Assembly (NCBI GenBank): GCA_019009955.1
Contig: CM032228.1
Location: 130,889,001 to 130,953,000 of the forward strand
Reading direction: 5' to 3'
Source: Riptortus pedestris
Lineage: Eukaryota > Arthropoda > Insecta > Hemiptera > Alydidae
DNA length: 64,000 nucleotides
In this document: piece after piece, positions 51,701 through 59,887 of the stretch
Layout: each line of letters starts with the position of its first letter
Position numbering within the stretch: position 1 is the first letter of the stretch
The notes under the pieces: generated by a model
Databases searched by the model: none
The model's input: only the letters and a program-made list of their open reading frames with translations
Told to the model about the DNA's origin: nothing
Translations under genes and position numbers: made by a program

Positions 51701-54101
51701 AACTAAGAACAAAACCTTAGGACTGGTTAAAGTCGGTGTGATAGCAAGCTTTAATTATCAAATGAAGAATTCAAAACACTTAGTAATATCATTAGGCAGC
51801 ATACTACTCCTAAGAGGCCCTTGATACCTACTATGAATCGAATTTCTTCACTAAATAACAATAGTAAAATTTAAATAAATCAAATAATGTTAAACTTAAA
51901 TGTCACTAATGTCAAGCTTAATTTGATATTATTTTTCAGTTAATTATGAATCGAACTTCATTAGTTTTGAAACATTTAACTTTTTCATTCTGATTATGAA
52001 TATTTTCTGTCTTTACAAAGTTTTACAAAAAAAATCCAAAACTACTCAAATGTTGTTATTTATTATTATTATTAGCACAGAACACGATTACCAGAAAATT
52101 GTAATAGATTAAATCATTTCTTAATCGAAATTATTATGTTGTACTCTAGTTGCTAATACATCGTTAAACAAATGAATACGAAACATAATGTTATATTAGT
52201 CTGGTGGCTGTCATTTAATATATTTCAAGATTTCATTTATTTTCTGGTAGTTATTTTAAATATTTGTGTTTAGGAACATTTTAAGGGGGCTATAACGGAA
52301 AAGATTCAAGAACCACAGAGGGTCCAAAGGGTGACTACTAACAAATGTGAACGTTATAGAGAAACTGGTGATATATAGCTTAAGCTTTACTTAATATATT
52401 CATTTTCGCTCCCCTGGGTCTTGATATATTAGTTATTATTAGGGGGGAAGGGGTAGATATTTTGGCTAATTTTGACTGTCACAATAATCTTTTTCTGATC
52501 ACATGCATTCCATAAAATTCTTGCTCTCACTCGTAAAATTCGTATAAGAACTCATTCGCCATCAACAATTCCTTTCTACTCAGATAAAAGTAATAATGTT
52601 ATCCTACAGAGAAGGAGCTAGTGACTGAAGAAAAGGAAACATATAAGAATTATGGTTAAGTTTTAAACAAATTTTAATTCAAAAGTTTTAGCTCACATGT
52701 AACATGCTTTACTGAATTCATGACAGTCGCGAAGTTAAGTTTTCCTTATGGTAAAGTCAGAGTAGGTCAATTTTGGTATTTTCTTCTCGTCCAGCCAGAT
52801 GGCTTGTAGGATCTTAGATTTTGGGCTACCAACTTTGGAAAGCCATTCCTTCATGCGATTCACGTTGCTTTCAGTCCCTTCAATAACTCCAACTACTGTA
52901 CCAGAAGGCATATTCCTCACATAGCCTTTTAGATTTAGTTCCTCCGCCTTCGTTTGGGTATATTTTCTGAAATAAACACCTTGAACTTTACCATACACTT
53001 CGAACTTCGTATGCATGAACGTTTTTTCGGCCATCATTGCTTTCTAATGTTTGATAACGAAATGTAGAACAATATAAAAATATCATATAGACATGTCATG
53101 TGTTTATAAGGTAAGCTGTCCGTTGCCATAGTATTGCGAAGCGATGTTAACCATAGAAACGGACCACTTATTTAAGAAAAAAACCCCAGATAATAATAAA
53201 AAAATATCTGATTCCCCTGCAACTTTTTTTTTCTCTTTTTTCTTGGGTTATAAGGTTTTCTGCCTTTCCTGGTAGATACCAAAATTGACTTCCGTATGGT
53301 TGATAAGTCAAGAAGGTATAGGCTATTTAACACTCAAGAAAGCCGAAAAACAATCTGTACTACAACCCCAAATCTTAATTAACGAAGAGGAAACAAAGCC
53401 TTAACGAAGGGAACGTTAATATTTATGCTCGTAAACCAGATTTATTGAGCGTTGGACTTTTAATTTAGTACTTTAAAAGTTGTAATGGTTATTCCCTAAC
53501 TAAACAGGGTGAGTAAATTATTATAACTGGAGAGTCATAAGTTACCTCTAAAATTAATTAAGACTTTGAACAATTAATTAATCGTAATAATTATCCCTTT
53601 TACGAAGGAATTCATAAATGAAGCTTATGTTATTAAAATTTAAATGTATTCTTCAATAATTTATATTACTTTCTTCTTAAATTATTGCGAATAATAATTA
53701 ATTTTATTTCCCTTATACCCCTGGTTAAAATTTTCTTAAATCCCTTCAATCATTTTCCTAAACACAAATATTTAAAGTAACTCTACCAGAAAATAAATGA
53801 ATTCTTGAAATATATTAAATGTCAGCCCCCAGAATAATATAACATATGTTCCGTATTCATTTGTTTATTGATTTATAAAAAAAACTAGAGCACGACAATA
53901 ATTTTGATTGAGAAATAATATATATATATATTGATGTGGACAAATACATTAACCAAATTCTTATTCGAAATAATAAATCTGAGATAACAATATACTTATA
54001 ATTGTGTTGTAATTCCAGACGAGCTCGGCCTCAACAAAGATCGCTACAAGAGCCTTGCCGACGAGATGGACTCCACCTTCGCCGAACTTGCTGGCTATTA
54101 A
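42261..54101 (+). CDS. Tm2: Tropomyosin gene (insect Tm2-like), whole locus
   Basis: Tropomyosin is a two-chain coiled coil that lies along actin filaments and, with troponin, gates myosin access in muscle. Joining the GT-AG bounded exons gives 284 residues with either tail, the standard long-tropomyosin length. Recognised marks are the N-terminus [11 protein letters not shown], the segment [19 protein letters not shown], the segment [20 protein letters not shown], and C-termini ending FAELTGY or FAELAGY. Coding exon sizes of 114, 126, 134, 118, 71, 76, 63, 70 and 83 bp equal the ancestral long-tropomyosin pattern also kept in vertebrates. The middle of the protein matches Drosophila Tm2 much better than Tm1, as I recall those families; no alignment was run. 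Introns hold SINEs, a Helitron and microsatellites. Two acylphosphatase genes sit antisense before the last exon. The span starts at the acceptor-bounded 5' UTR before the ATG. Confidence 0.96.
42734..42859 (+). CDS. Tm2: Tropomyosin exon 2 (residues 39-80)
   Basis: 126 bp in phase 0, bounded by TAG at 42731-42733 and donor GTAAGC. It encodes [20 protein letters not shown] and onwards to EEKEKALTN, with continuous heptads. It is the only copy of exon 2 seen, so the 2a/2b choice known in vertebrates is not evident here. Confidence 0.95.
42945..43512 (-). mobile_element. Non-autonomous Helitron-like element in tropomyosin intron 2
   Basis: On the minus strand the element runs from TCTACTGTACGTGTGTATGT to GGGTTCGCTGG, starting TC and ending CTGG (CTRR), with the short hairpin CAACATCTGTTG about ten bases before the end. 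(TA)n tracts flank both sides (42900-42946 and 43513-43552), as if it landed in a TA microsatellite. The interior matches the 61.8-63.0 kb element (ATAGCGATATTTCGTTTCCT, AACGAGATATAC). Two open frames inside are chance. Confidence 0.65.
44240..44466 (+). mobile_element. tRNA-derived SINE, full length, in tropomyosin intron 2
   Basis: Head GGGGGTCTCAGGTTAGCCAT, B box GAGTTCGATTCTCGCC, body TTTAGTGACGAAATTCATTA, tail GTGGACGTTAATAAATAATA. Sense orientation with the host gene. Confidence 0.85.
44855..44988 (+). CDS. Tm2: Tropomyosin exon 3 (residues 81 to first two bases of codon 125)
   Basis: 134 bp, acceptor GTTGTAG, donor GTGAGT. It encodes [20 protein letters not shown] and continues to HAADEAS, then CG of an Arg codon completed by exon 4. 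The intron before it is about 2 kb and carries a Helitron-like insertion and a SINE. Confidence 0.95.
45951..46013. repeat. (TA)n microsatellite in tropomyosin intron 3
   Basis: About 31 uninterrupted TA units upstream of the intron 3 SINE. Confidence 0.9.
46105..46322 (+). mobile_element. tRNA-derived SINE in tropomyosin intron 3
   Basis: Head GGGGCTCCGGTTAGTCATGT, B box GAGTTCCATTCCCGCC, body and tail present. It ends about 75 bp before exon 4. Confidence 0.8.
46397..46514 (+). CDS. Tm2: Tropomyosin exon 4 (residues 125-164)
   Basis: 118 bp, acceptor TTGCAG, donor GTAAGT. The first base completes Arg125, then [20 protein letters not shown] leads to ADGKSDE. This stretch is the most Tm2-specific part of the protein; Tm1 differs clearly here. 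Confidence 0.95.
46616..46832 (+). mobile_element. tRNA-derived SINE in tropomyosin intron 4
   Basis: Head GGGGGCTCAGGTTAGCCATG with a small deletion, B box GAGTTTAATTCCCGCA, intact body and tail GTGGACGTTAATAAATAAAT. About 100 bp after exon 4, so exon 4 is bracketed by two sense SINEs. Confidence 0.85.
47580..47650 (+). CDS. Tm2: Tropomyosin exon 5 (from residue 165)
   Basis: 71 bp, acceptor TTCAG at 47579, donor GTATGT. It encodes [20 protein letters not shown] then SGD and two bases of an Ala codon. The next intron is only 75 bp, the shortest in the gene. Confidence 0.94.
47726..47801 (+). CDS. Tm2: Tropomyosin exon 6 (through residue 213)
   Basis: 76 bp, acceptor TTTTACAG, donor GTAACA. 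It completes the split Ala codon and encodes [20 protein letters not shown] then VSEEK, the most conserved tropomyosin block. No second version of exon 6 was found nearby, unlike the 6a/6b pairs of vertebrate genes. Confidence 0.95.
48581..48643 (+). CDS. Tm2: Tropomyosin exon 7 (residues 214-234)
   Basis: 63 bp after a strong polypyrimidine tract and CAG. It encodes [20 protein letters not shown] then E. The donor GTAATT is followed within about 10 bases by a (CT)n(TA)n tract that fills much of the 203-bp intron. Confidence 0.95.
48652..48724. repeat. (CT)n(TA)n tract just after the exon 7 donor
   Basis: CT run to about 48690 then TA to 48724, starting about ten bases after the donor of a 203-bp intron. 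Confidence 0.9.
48847..48916 (+). CDS. Tm2: Tropomyosin exon 8 (residues 235-257 plus one base)
   Basis: 70 bp, acceptor CAACAG, donor GTACAA. It encodes [20 protein letters not shown] then RLE and the first base of an Asp codon. Both exon 9a and exon 9b supply the last two bases of that Asp codon, so either can be joined in frame. Confidence 0.95.
49078..49128 (+). mobile_element. SINE tail fragment in tropomyosin intron 8
   Basis: GACCCCAAATAGCCATAGTA then an AATAATAAA end; short and diverged. Confidence 0.4.
49341..49575 (+). repeat. Dispersed 215-bp repeat, copy 2, in tropomyosin intron 8
   Basis: Matches 1018-1234 over its whole length with few differences (for example CCTCATTGTTGTGTAAATAT here, CCTCGTTGTTGTGTAAATAT there). 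The element class is unknown. Confidence 0.8.
49707..49789 (+). CDS. Tm2: Tropomyosin alternative last exon 9a
   Basis: 83 coding bases after acceptor TTTTGCAG. It completes Asp258 and encodes [20 protein letters not shown] then FAELTGY and TAA. The C-terminal 27 residues overlap the next molecule head-to-tail and contact troponin T in muscle tropomyosins, so the choice of 9a or 9b should change polymer and troponin contacts. Polyadenylation signals follow (ATTAAA near 49849, AATAAA at 50334-50339). Which tissue uses it cannot be told from sequence. Confidence 0.93.
50334..50339 (+). terminator. Likely poly(A) signal for the exon 9a transcript
   Basis: AATAAA about 545 bases after the exon 9a stop codon. 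An ATTAAA at 49849-49854 could serve a shorter 3' UTR. The end falls about 95 bases from the convergent acylphosphatase poly(A) signal. Confidence 0.5.
50583..50747 (-). CDS. Acyp: Acylphosphatase (two-exon copy) coding exon 2
   Basis: 165 bp including stop, residues 46-99. Begins with the conserved GTVVGVIEG strand and includes [17 protein letters not shown], typical of the second half of the fold. It lies beyond a 402-bp intron. Confidence 0.92.
   Translation of the reverse strand, partial: GTVVGVIEGEENSFKMMKEWLSRTGSPSSRIDKVEWKNEQKIDNYTFDNFSIKR
50583..51284 (-). CDS. Acyp: Acylphosphatase, two-exon gene nested antisense in tropomyosin
   Basis: Acylphosphatase is a small cytosolic enzyme that hydrolyses carboxyl-phosphate bonds such as acetyl phosphate and 1,3-bisphosphoglycerate. 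Coding exon 1 (51284 down to 51150, 45 codons) starts at MSSGQ and carries the phosphate-binding loop [11 protein letters not shown] with catalytic Arg24, and WCQN with catalytic Asn42. It ends at the donor CAAG|GTAAAT. Coding exon 2 (50747 down to 50583) follows TTATGTAG and encodes [20 protein letters not shown] and onwards to DNFSIKR and stop. The total is 99 residues, the usual family size. An upstream in-frame Met would add 39 residues; MSSGQ is preferred because acylphosphatases begin about there. AATAAA on this strand lies at 50440-50435. The gene sits tail-to-tail with tropomyosin exon 9a. Confidence 0.92.
51150..51284 (-). CDS. Acyp: Acylphosphatase (two-exon copy) coding exon 1
   Basis: 135 bp, residues 1-45, ending in phase 0 after NSPK. 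Contains the GxVQGVxFR loop and both catalytic residues (Arg24, Asn42). Confidence 0.92.
51285..52734. other. Spacer between the two acylphosphatase genes
   Basis: Upstream of the two-exon copy the minus strand stays open to 51401 (39 extra codons, hydrophobic, family-unlike). A promoter could not be placed. The rest is AT-rich. Confidence 0.5.
52735..53037 (-). CDS. Acyp: Acylphosphatase, single-exon paralogue nested antisense in tropomyosin
   Basis: 100 residues in one uninterrupted frame. The loop [12 protein letters not shown] holds Arg24, and [17 protein letters not shown] holds Asn42, so both catalytic residues are present. The second half ([20 protein letters not shown] and on to SDFTIRKT) matches the family to its end. 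Two Met codons open the frame; either could be used. It lacks the intron that interrupts its neighbour between NSPK and GTVVG. It lies about 1.45 kb upstream of the two-exon copy on the same strand and within the interval before tropomyosin exon 9b. No frame break is seen, so it looks functional. Confidence 0.93.
   Translation of the reverse strand: MMAEKTFMHTKFEVYGKVQGVYFRKYTQTKAEELNLKGYVRNMPSGTVVGVIEGTESNVNRMKEWLSKVGSPKSKILQAIWLDEKKIPKLTYSDFTIRKT
53038..54018. other. Spacer between the single-exon acylphosphatase and tropomyosin exon 9b
   Basis: AT-rich. It must contain the acylphosphatase promoter and the exon 9b branch point and polypyrimidine region; no clear TATA box on the minus strand. 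Confidence 0.5.
54019..54101 (+). CDS. Tm2: Tropomyosin alternative last exon 9b
   Basis: 83 coding bases after acceptor AATTCCAG, identical in length and phase to exon 9a. It encodes [20 protein letters not shown] then FAELAGY and TAA. It lies about 4.2 kb downstream of 9a, beyond the two antisense acylphosphatase genes. Use of 9b requires skipping 9a and its poly(A) signals. Codon use is GC-rich compared with the surrounding DNA. Confidence 0.94.
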
Positions 54102-54362
54102 ATTGTTGCCAGCAAACACCATCGCTTCATATCGCTGCTCCAGCAAGTCCGAATCAGCCTGCGATCTTCATCCTCCGATGGTTCTACGTCTCCTAACGCT
54201 AGACTATTGTTGTTTGTTGACCATATGTTTAGAATTTATTTGTTGTTATTTGTTGTTTGATCATTTGTTCTTTCTTGTTTGTTTTGTGCCTTACCTTCTC
54301 CCTTTTCATTTGGCGTACTTCTTCCGTGAGGAAAGACTGCTAAAACAAGATCGCTCTCTTTA

Positions 54363-54368
54363 AATAAA
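54363..54368 (+). terminator. Proximal poly(A) signal for the exon 9b transcript
   Basis: AATAAA 261 bases after the exon 9b stop. A second AATAAA lies at 55183-55188 and could give a 3' UTR of about 1.1 kb. Confidence 0.45.
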
Positions 54369-55040
54369 ACTTACTTCGGCAGTCTCCTGCATAGCGAAAA
54401 GTATCGCGGGTAGAAGGGAAATATGTGTGCATTAAAACTAACACTGTTTGGTGTTCTTTTTTCTGTTTTGTTTGAATTGGGTGTGTCTTAGTCCATAATA
54501 ATTCACGCTCTTTCAACTGGACAGGAAAAAATGTACAAAATTAAACAAAAAAGACCGAACATGTACATTTCATTTAAACTGTCTCAATGTATTATATAAG
54601 TATATTTTATTTAATGCTAGATGATAACTAATTATATTTAAAAAATCCAAAAAAAAAAACTTAAGTAAGCATTGTAGGAATATATTTATAACTATATATT
54701 AAATTGAAAATTATATTTAAGAAATTTGTGTTATCAAACTTGTCTTATTCATTGTACCAAGTCACAAGTAGGCCTGAAGTCAATTTAACACCCCGGTATG
54801 ATGAATAAGCCGATTTTGTCTTAATATCTCTAAGGATGAGACCTTGTGAAGAACTTAAGGTGACGTTAAACTTAGTTTAAACATGATAAGATAAACTTGG
54901 ACTTGAATAGAGTCAAGGCGTAAAATAACTAAATAAGTACGCCGTTTAAGATCGCTTGTTATTTATATTTTAACCCTGATTGGGACTTGTTGTATCGATT
55001 GTGAGACGATATCGAAGTGATATTTGCTTCTCCCATTCCG

Positions 55041-55084
55041 TTGCGCCCGGCAGGCGTTACCCCACTGGCGCCTTCTGGCCGCAA
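55041..55084 (+). promoter_or_regulatory. GC-rich stem-loop in the possible tropomyosin 3' UTR
   Basis: Arms 55041-55056 and 55069-55084 pair at 14 of 16 positions (one G-T) around a 12-base loop. This is strikingly GC-rich for the region. It lies about 100 bases before the distal AATAAA. Confidence 0.45.
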
Positions 55085-55182
55085 CGATGGGTCTTTTAAG
55101 TTACCCTATTGTAACATTAAGTATATTACCAATTCATGACATATTTTTAACATCTATGTAAAACTTGTACTTTCTGATGTCA

Positions 55183-55188
55183 AATAAA
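55183..55188 (+). terminator. Distal poly(A) signal candidate for the exon 9b transcript
   Basis: AATAAA followed within 15-25 bases by GT/T-rich sequence (CAGTGCTTC, then TATTTTATT), as expected of an animal cleavage site. If used, the 3' UTR contains the GC-rich stem-loop at 55041-55084. Confidence 0.5.
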
Positions 55189-55731
55189 GCGGCAAATTCA
55201 GTGCTTCAATATTTTATTAAATCCTACTTCCTCTATTAAAAAGAAAAAAAGGTAATGGAGAAAATGGCGACGGGGATGAAGAAATGTAAGCAGCAATTTA
55301 TTAACCTAATTCTAGAGCAAACTAAATACGTTTGTCTTACTCTTTTCCTAATTAATAAGTTACTTCTCTTTCAGCAATTGATAAGTTACAACTTATGATT
55401 TCTGGTTATATTTGGATTCATTCAACATATTGAAATTTTAGAAATCGAACTAAAATTCAAACAAAAATGGATGTGCAGTACAAGAAACATTTTGCACATC
55501 GCTAGTTTTTGAAAACGTGTGGGCTTTCAGTATTGTCAGCTAGCAAAAACCACACACAGAGTGGTCGAAATTAATTCCTCCTCTGATTTTACACATACAA
55601 TCAAATTTTCTGATAGACTGAAAATGATGTAATTCACGATATATTTTCTTAGCAAGCCACTCCTTTTGCACCTTGATCCTATATCTTATTCTCCATAGTT
55701 TCGTAATGATATTTTAGCCATTCTATTGAAA

Positions 55732-55925
<194 letters not shown>

Positions 55926-56258
55926 CGAGTGTGTATGAGAATGAATATTAGAAATATTAATTCAGATTTATTCATATGAATTACACATTTTCAATAACTC
56001 AAGGAATATTTAATTGTTGAGCATATGAAGTTGTAATATACTGGCCAATAATACTTAAAATAAAATTGATCTGTGTTATAATAATTGGCTTAGGTTTAAC
56101 TACTTTCATTTAATGAAATTACAATCTGACATTTAAATTGTTATTAGTAATAAGAATATAATTGCTCAAGAATGAAAAATTGAAGTATTGCTCCTTTCTT
56201 TGAAAGCAAAATTCTGTTTAACTACTGTCTTTTAATACTCGATAGTTTGATATTCATT

Positions 56259-56468
56259 AACGTCAACGTTGTGCTGCTAAGGCTAATTTCGACTAGTTAC
56301 CTATAGTCCACAATCTTTTTCTAGTCAGGGTTGAACTAAGGATTTATTTAATGTGTTCGTCACTAAATAAATTCCTATTGCCAAGGTGAGAATCGAACTC
56401 ACGACAGTAGGTTTACCAAGTGAAATTAAGACCAATGAGTTGAGTGACATGATTAACCTTAGCCCTGA
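56259..56468 (-). mobile_element. tRNA-derived SINE
   Basis: The minus strand has GGGCTAAGGTTAATCATGTC, B box GAGTTCGATTCTCACC, body TTTAGTGACGAACACATTAA and an end near AACGTTGACGTTAATG. Confidence 0.75.
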
Positions 56469-56686
56469 TACGCGATAAGCTATCTTAGCATGCGAATAAT
56501 GTTTATTTACCTACTATTACCACTATAATATAAATAATTTTAACGTAATACTATCTGGAAAAACTCGCACAATTGATGAGTAAGGCGCAATATTTCAACA
56601 CAAGTTTGTTTTGAAGGATCATTAAGTTAGCTAACTATGTGTATAAAAAACACCTTGCTCTTTTTTTAAGTTAATTAGGCATATCA

Positions 56687-56740
<54 letters not shown>

Positions 56741-58343
56741 AATATAATTGTTCATTTAGATTACATAACAACTGGAAAAAAAAATCAATCAGGAAATAAC
56801 CTTTAGGGAAAATGTCATTTTCAGGGTTTCCTGGGATGACATAAAAATTCCATTCATAAATATTGTGTGGTCATAATGAAGAAACACATCACAAAAACAG
56901 ACAATAGACATCAGTAATAAAGGTTCTTTGGTTAGTTTTTTTTTTTACATTTAGGATGGCGATCACAAATTATTACATTGTTTACCAAACATATACTCCC
57001 CATGTAGTATATGTTTACACATTATTTTTAACGATCTAACTAGCAAATCAATCAACTTAATTGTATGCTCTTGATCCGCGAATTTCGAGTGCTACGAAAC
57101 CACCACCATTTTGAAAGAAGGTGCAATCATTATTATCTACATAAAATAGACTGTCCGACTGAGCCATTATGAACCAATCGTCAGTTATTGAAGTGAATAA
57201 AATCACAAGGTCTACTATAACCCGTTGAATACTTCTAATTCATAGGTAGTACAGTGACACCTTCAGCTTATGATAATTGCCAGCTCAACAATGTCGTCTC
57301 AACTTTTAGATCTGTTTCGAGTAGGGCCTAAAACAGACATGAAAGACATGTTTTTACCAGGTTTACTTCCAGTTCTTGTCAGATTGTCGGAATTATTAAT
57401 GATAACTGGTTTCAAACAATTTTAATAGCCTAATTTAAGAATTAAGATTAGTCACATAGCCTACGAACAAGATATTAGATTACTTATACAATATGAATAA
57501 GAAAGGCTATTCAAAAGGGACTAATGTTTCTGACAATATGCTATACGAATGGAATAACGTTTTGAGTATTTTTAAAATCTTTTATTATTTTGGCATTTTT
57601 TTAAATTTTCCAATAGTTGTGTAATAAATATAAACGATTTTACGACGATAAAGACCTCTGAACATAATGAAAGATTTATGTAGAGACGCTTCAAATCACA
57701 TGCATACACCCAAATACAATCGAGTGCAAGAACATTAAAAGTCCATCTCAAAACAACAGAAATGATCTTGCCTTTAAAAGTACTGTTTGATATTCATGAG
57801 GAAAAATAGCAATTCAGAGAGAGTTTACGCTAGTTTTAAATAGACCTATTTGCCTATCTATAAATATATCTTTTATTTATTCTCTTCCTCATATGTACAA
57901 AGGCCTGTTTCTCTATCGAAGCAGACGAACACAAATAGGCTAAAAATAAATTACAGTGATTTAAATTACGTCATTCAATCTGTGGAGTGCAGCCAAACTA
58001 GTATCTAACAACAAAACGAATACCGTACACTAAAGCAACCGTATTAAATTATAAGATAATACTTAGCATTTGTAGAGTAAACACATTCGTCGTTAGCTTT
58101 AAAATGCTTTGTGGATTTGAGTTTTCTGTCTGGATTATAATTGTTCACTCTCACTCTTAAGGAGTCGAACAATACATTTGACAACGGTCACTTTTGATTA
58201 CCCTTGACGTGACTGTAATTAGTCCACAACTCGTCCAGAATAAACTCCATTACATAATCTATGAGTGAAAACAAAATCAATAAAAGTACTCTGAGGTATG
58301 AAGCTAAATGTTTTTATTGAGAAAAATTGGTAACTGTAAAAAG
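56469..58343. other. No gene recognised
   Basis: AT-rich with one (TA)n. A 44-codon frame at 57291-57425 is discussed as a finding. Confidence 0.5.
56693..56740. repeat. (TA)n microsatellite
   Basis: TA run with one ATG interruption. Confidence 0.85.
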
Positions 58344-58400
58344 TTTGTCCCATCGGTGATGCGTAAACTAAGCAACAATTCCACGTGTAATTCTACAATA
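58344..58400 (-). mobile_element. HINE-like 3' end fragment
   Basis: TGCGTAAACTAAGCAACAAT and CCACGTGTAATTCTAC match the minus-strand 3' terminus; the hairpin arm is mutated. Confidence 0.35.
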
Positions 58401-58949
58401 GATATCCCCCATACTTTCTGAAAGGCCACACGAAATTTCACTTACTATCTGACCTCAACTCCGTGTTTTCCCTCAGTGTAGCCCAAGGAAAAAAAACGCT
58501 TTATTAAAGAATTAAGTGTGATTGCCTGATTTGTGTTGATGGTGAACTGCTGACAAACAGCCAAATCATCAATCACATGACATTGGGAAAAAAAAAAATT
58601 AAATGTTAAAAAAATAAAAGTTGAGTTAAAATAAAAGTAATAAGTTAAAAATTATACCAAAAATGTATAATAAGAATAAAAAACAAAAATATAAATAATA
58701 AAATTAGCAAAAATAATAATTTAAAACTATGTACTGTTACGTTTATTACAAAAATAATAAACGTTATTTATTAGAGTTCTTTTGGATTGAAAAATTAAAC
58801 ACACAAGCTTTAGAGTTTTTATCACTTCACAATTTATTTGACAGTGCACCACACACATGGTAAATTATTCTTAACTATTACTCACAGTATGTACTGATAA
58901 CTTCACTTTTTATCGCACGGTACAATGTCTCACGATCATTGAAGTTCAC

Positions 58950-59130
58950 AAAAACACGGCACTGCATTGATCTTCTCAAAGAACGCGGCATTGCAATGTT
59001 CATTGCATAAACACGGCAGTACACTATTCTTAACATAAATATGGCACTACACTGTTCATTACATAAACACTGAACCGCACTGAAACTAAAATGCACTGTT
59101 CACTAAAGCTGCACTGAACGCACTGTTATT
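58950..59130. repeat. Degenerate short tandem repeat around GCACTG/ACATAAACAC
   Basis: Blocks such as TTCATTGCATAAACACGGCA, TTCTTAACATAAATATGGCA and TTCATTACATAAACAC recur about every 37 bases. Possibly part of an unrecognised element extending to about 59400. Confidence 0.45.
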
Positions 59131-59887
59131 CACTTGAAGAGAACAGAGAAAAAAAATTGAACTCTCGAGCTAGCTTTATTTTTTTGTGCTTTTATAGACA
59201 GCGACGTGATCAAAAGAAAATGCCCAGACGGGTATCGCCAAGACATTCAAATCCCCAATGTTCCCGGTCCTTCTACCTACATCGTCGGTTCCTTTCATCT
59301 ACATCGTTTCTAAAATACGAATTAATTCTGTATGATTTTTCATGTACGGAGTTGTCGGCACACTATAAATGTGATGGTTCAATATTTCTATCGAATCCAT
59401 GATATCAGTTTGTGGTATTTAAGCAGGCCACTTAGCTGATTTTCATATAACATTGGGGTTGCCATCCCATTATATTCTTCTTCTTTTTCACTATATGTAG
59501 CCCTACTTGACATATTTTAACTGAATCAGCACATCTACGAATATAGGCATGGAAATTGAAATACATGCTAGACATGTGATGTTTGTGACTCATTCAAGCA
59601 AGGTGAAAGTGAAATATGATGAACAGAATTGGGGGTTCACTAAGAACTGAATAAAAATAATAGAGCAACATTTGTAGGAAATTAAATTTGCAACAAGACT
59701 ACGTTATATGCAATAGTATTAATGCTTAGCGAATGCAATAATCATATTGGAAACTATCCTTAAATATGTAACTATTCTAAACAAAAATTCTTTGATATAG
59801 TCCAATCGTAATTTCACATTTTACATGAATAATAACAGAATCTGCGCAGGAAGAACATTCTCAGCATGTAATAAAAATGAATGGATG

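Noticed and set aside
54055..54363. 102-codon frame overlapping tropomyosin exon 9b
   Set aside because: Shadow of the exon in another frame running into the 3' UTR.
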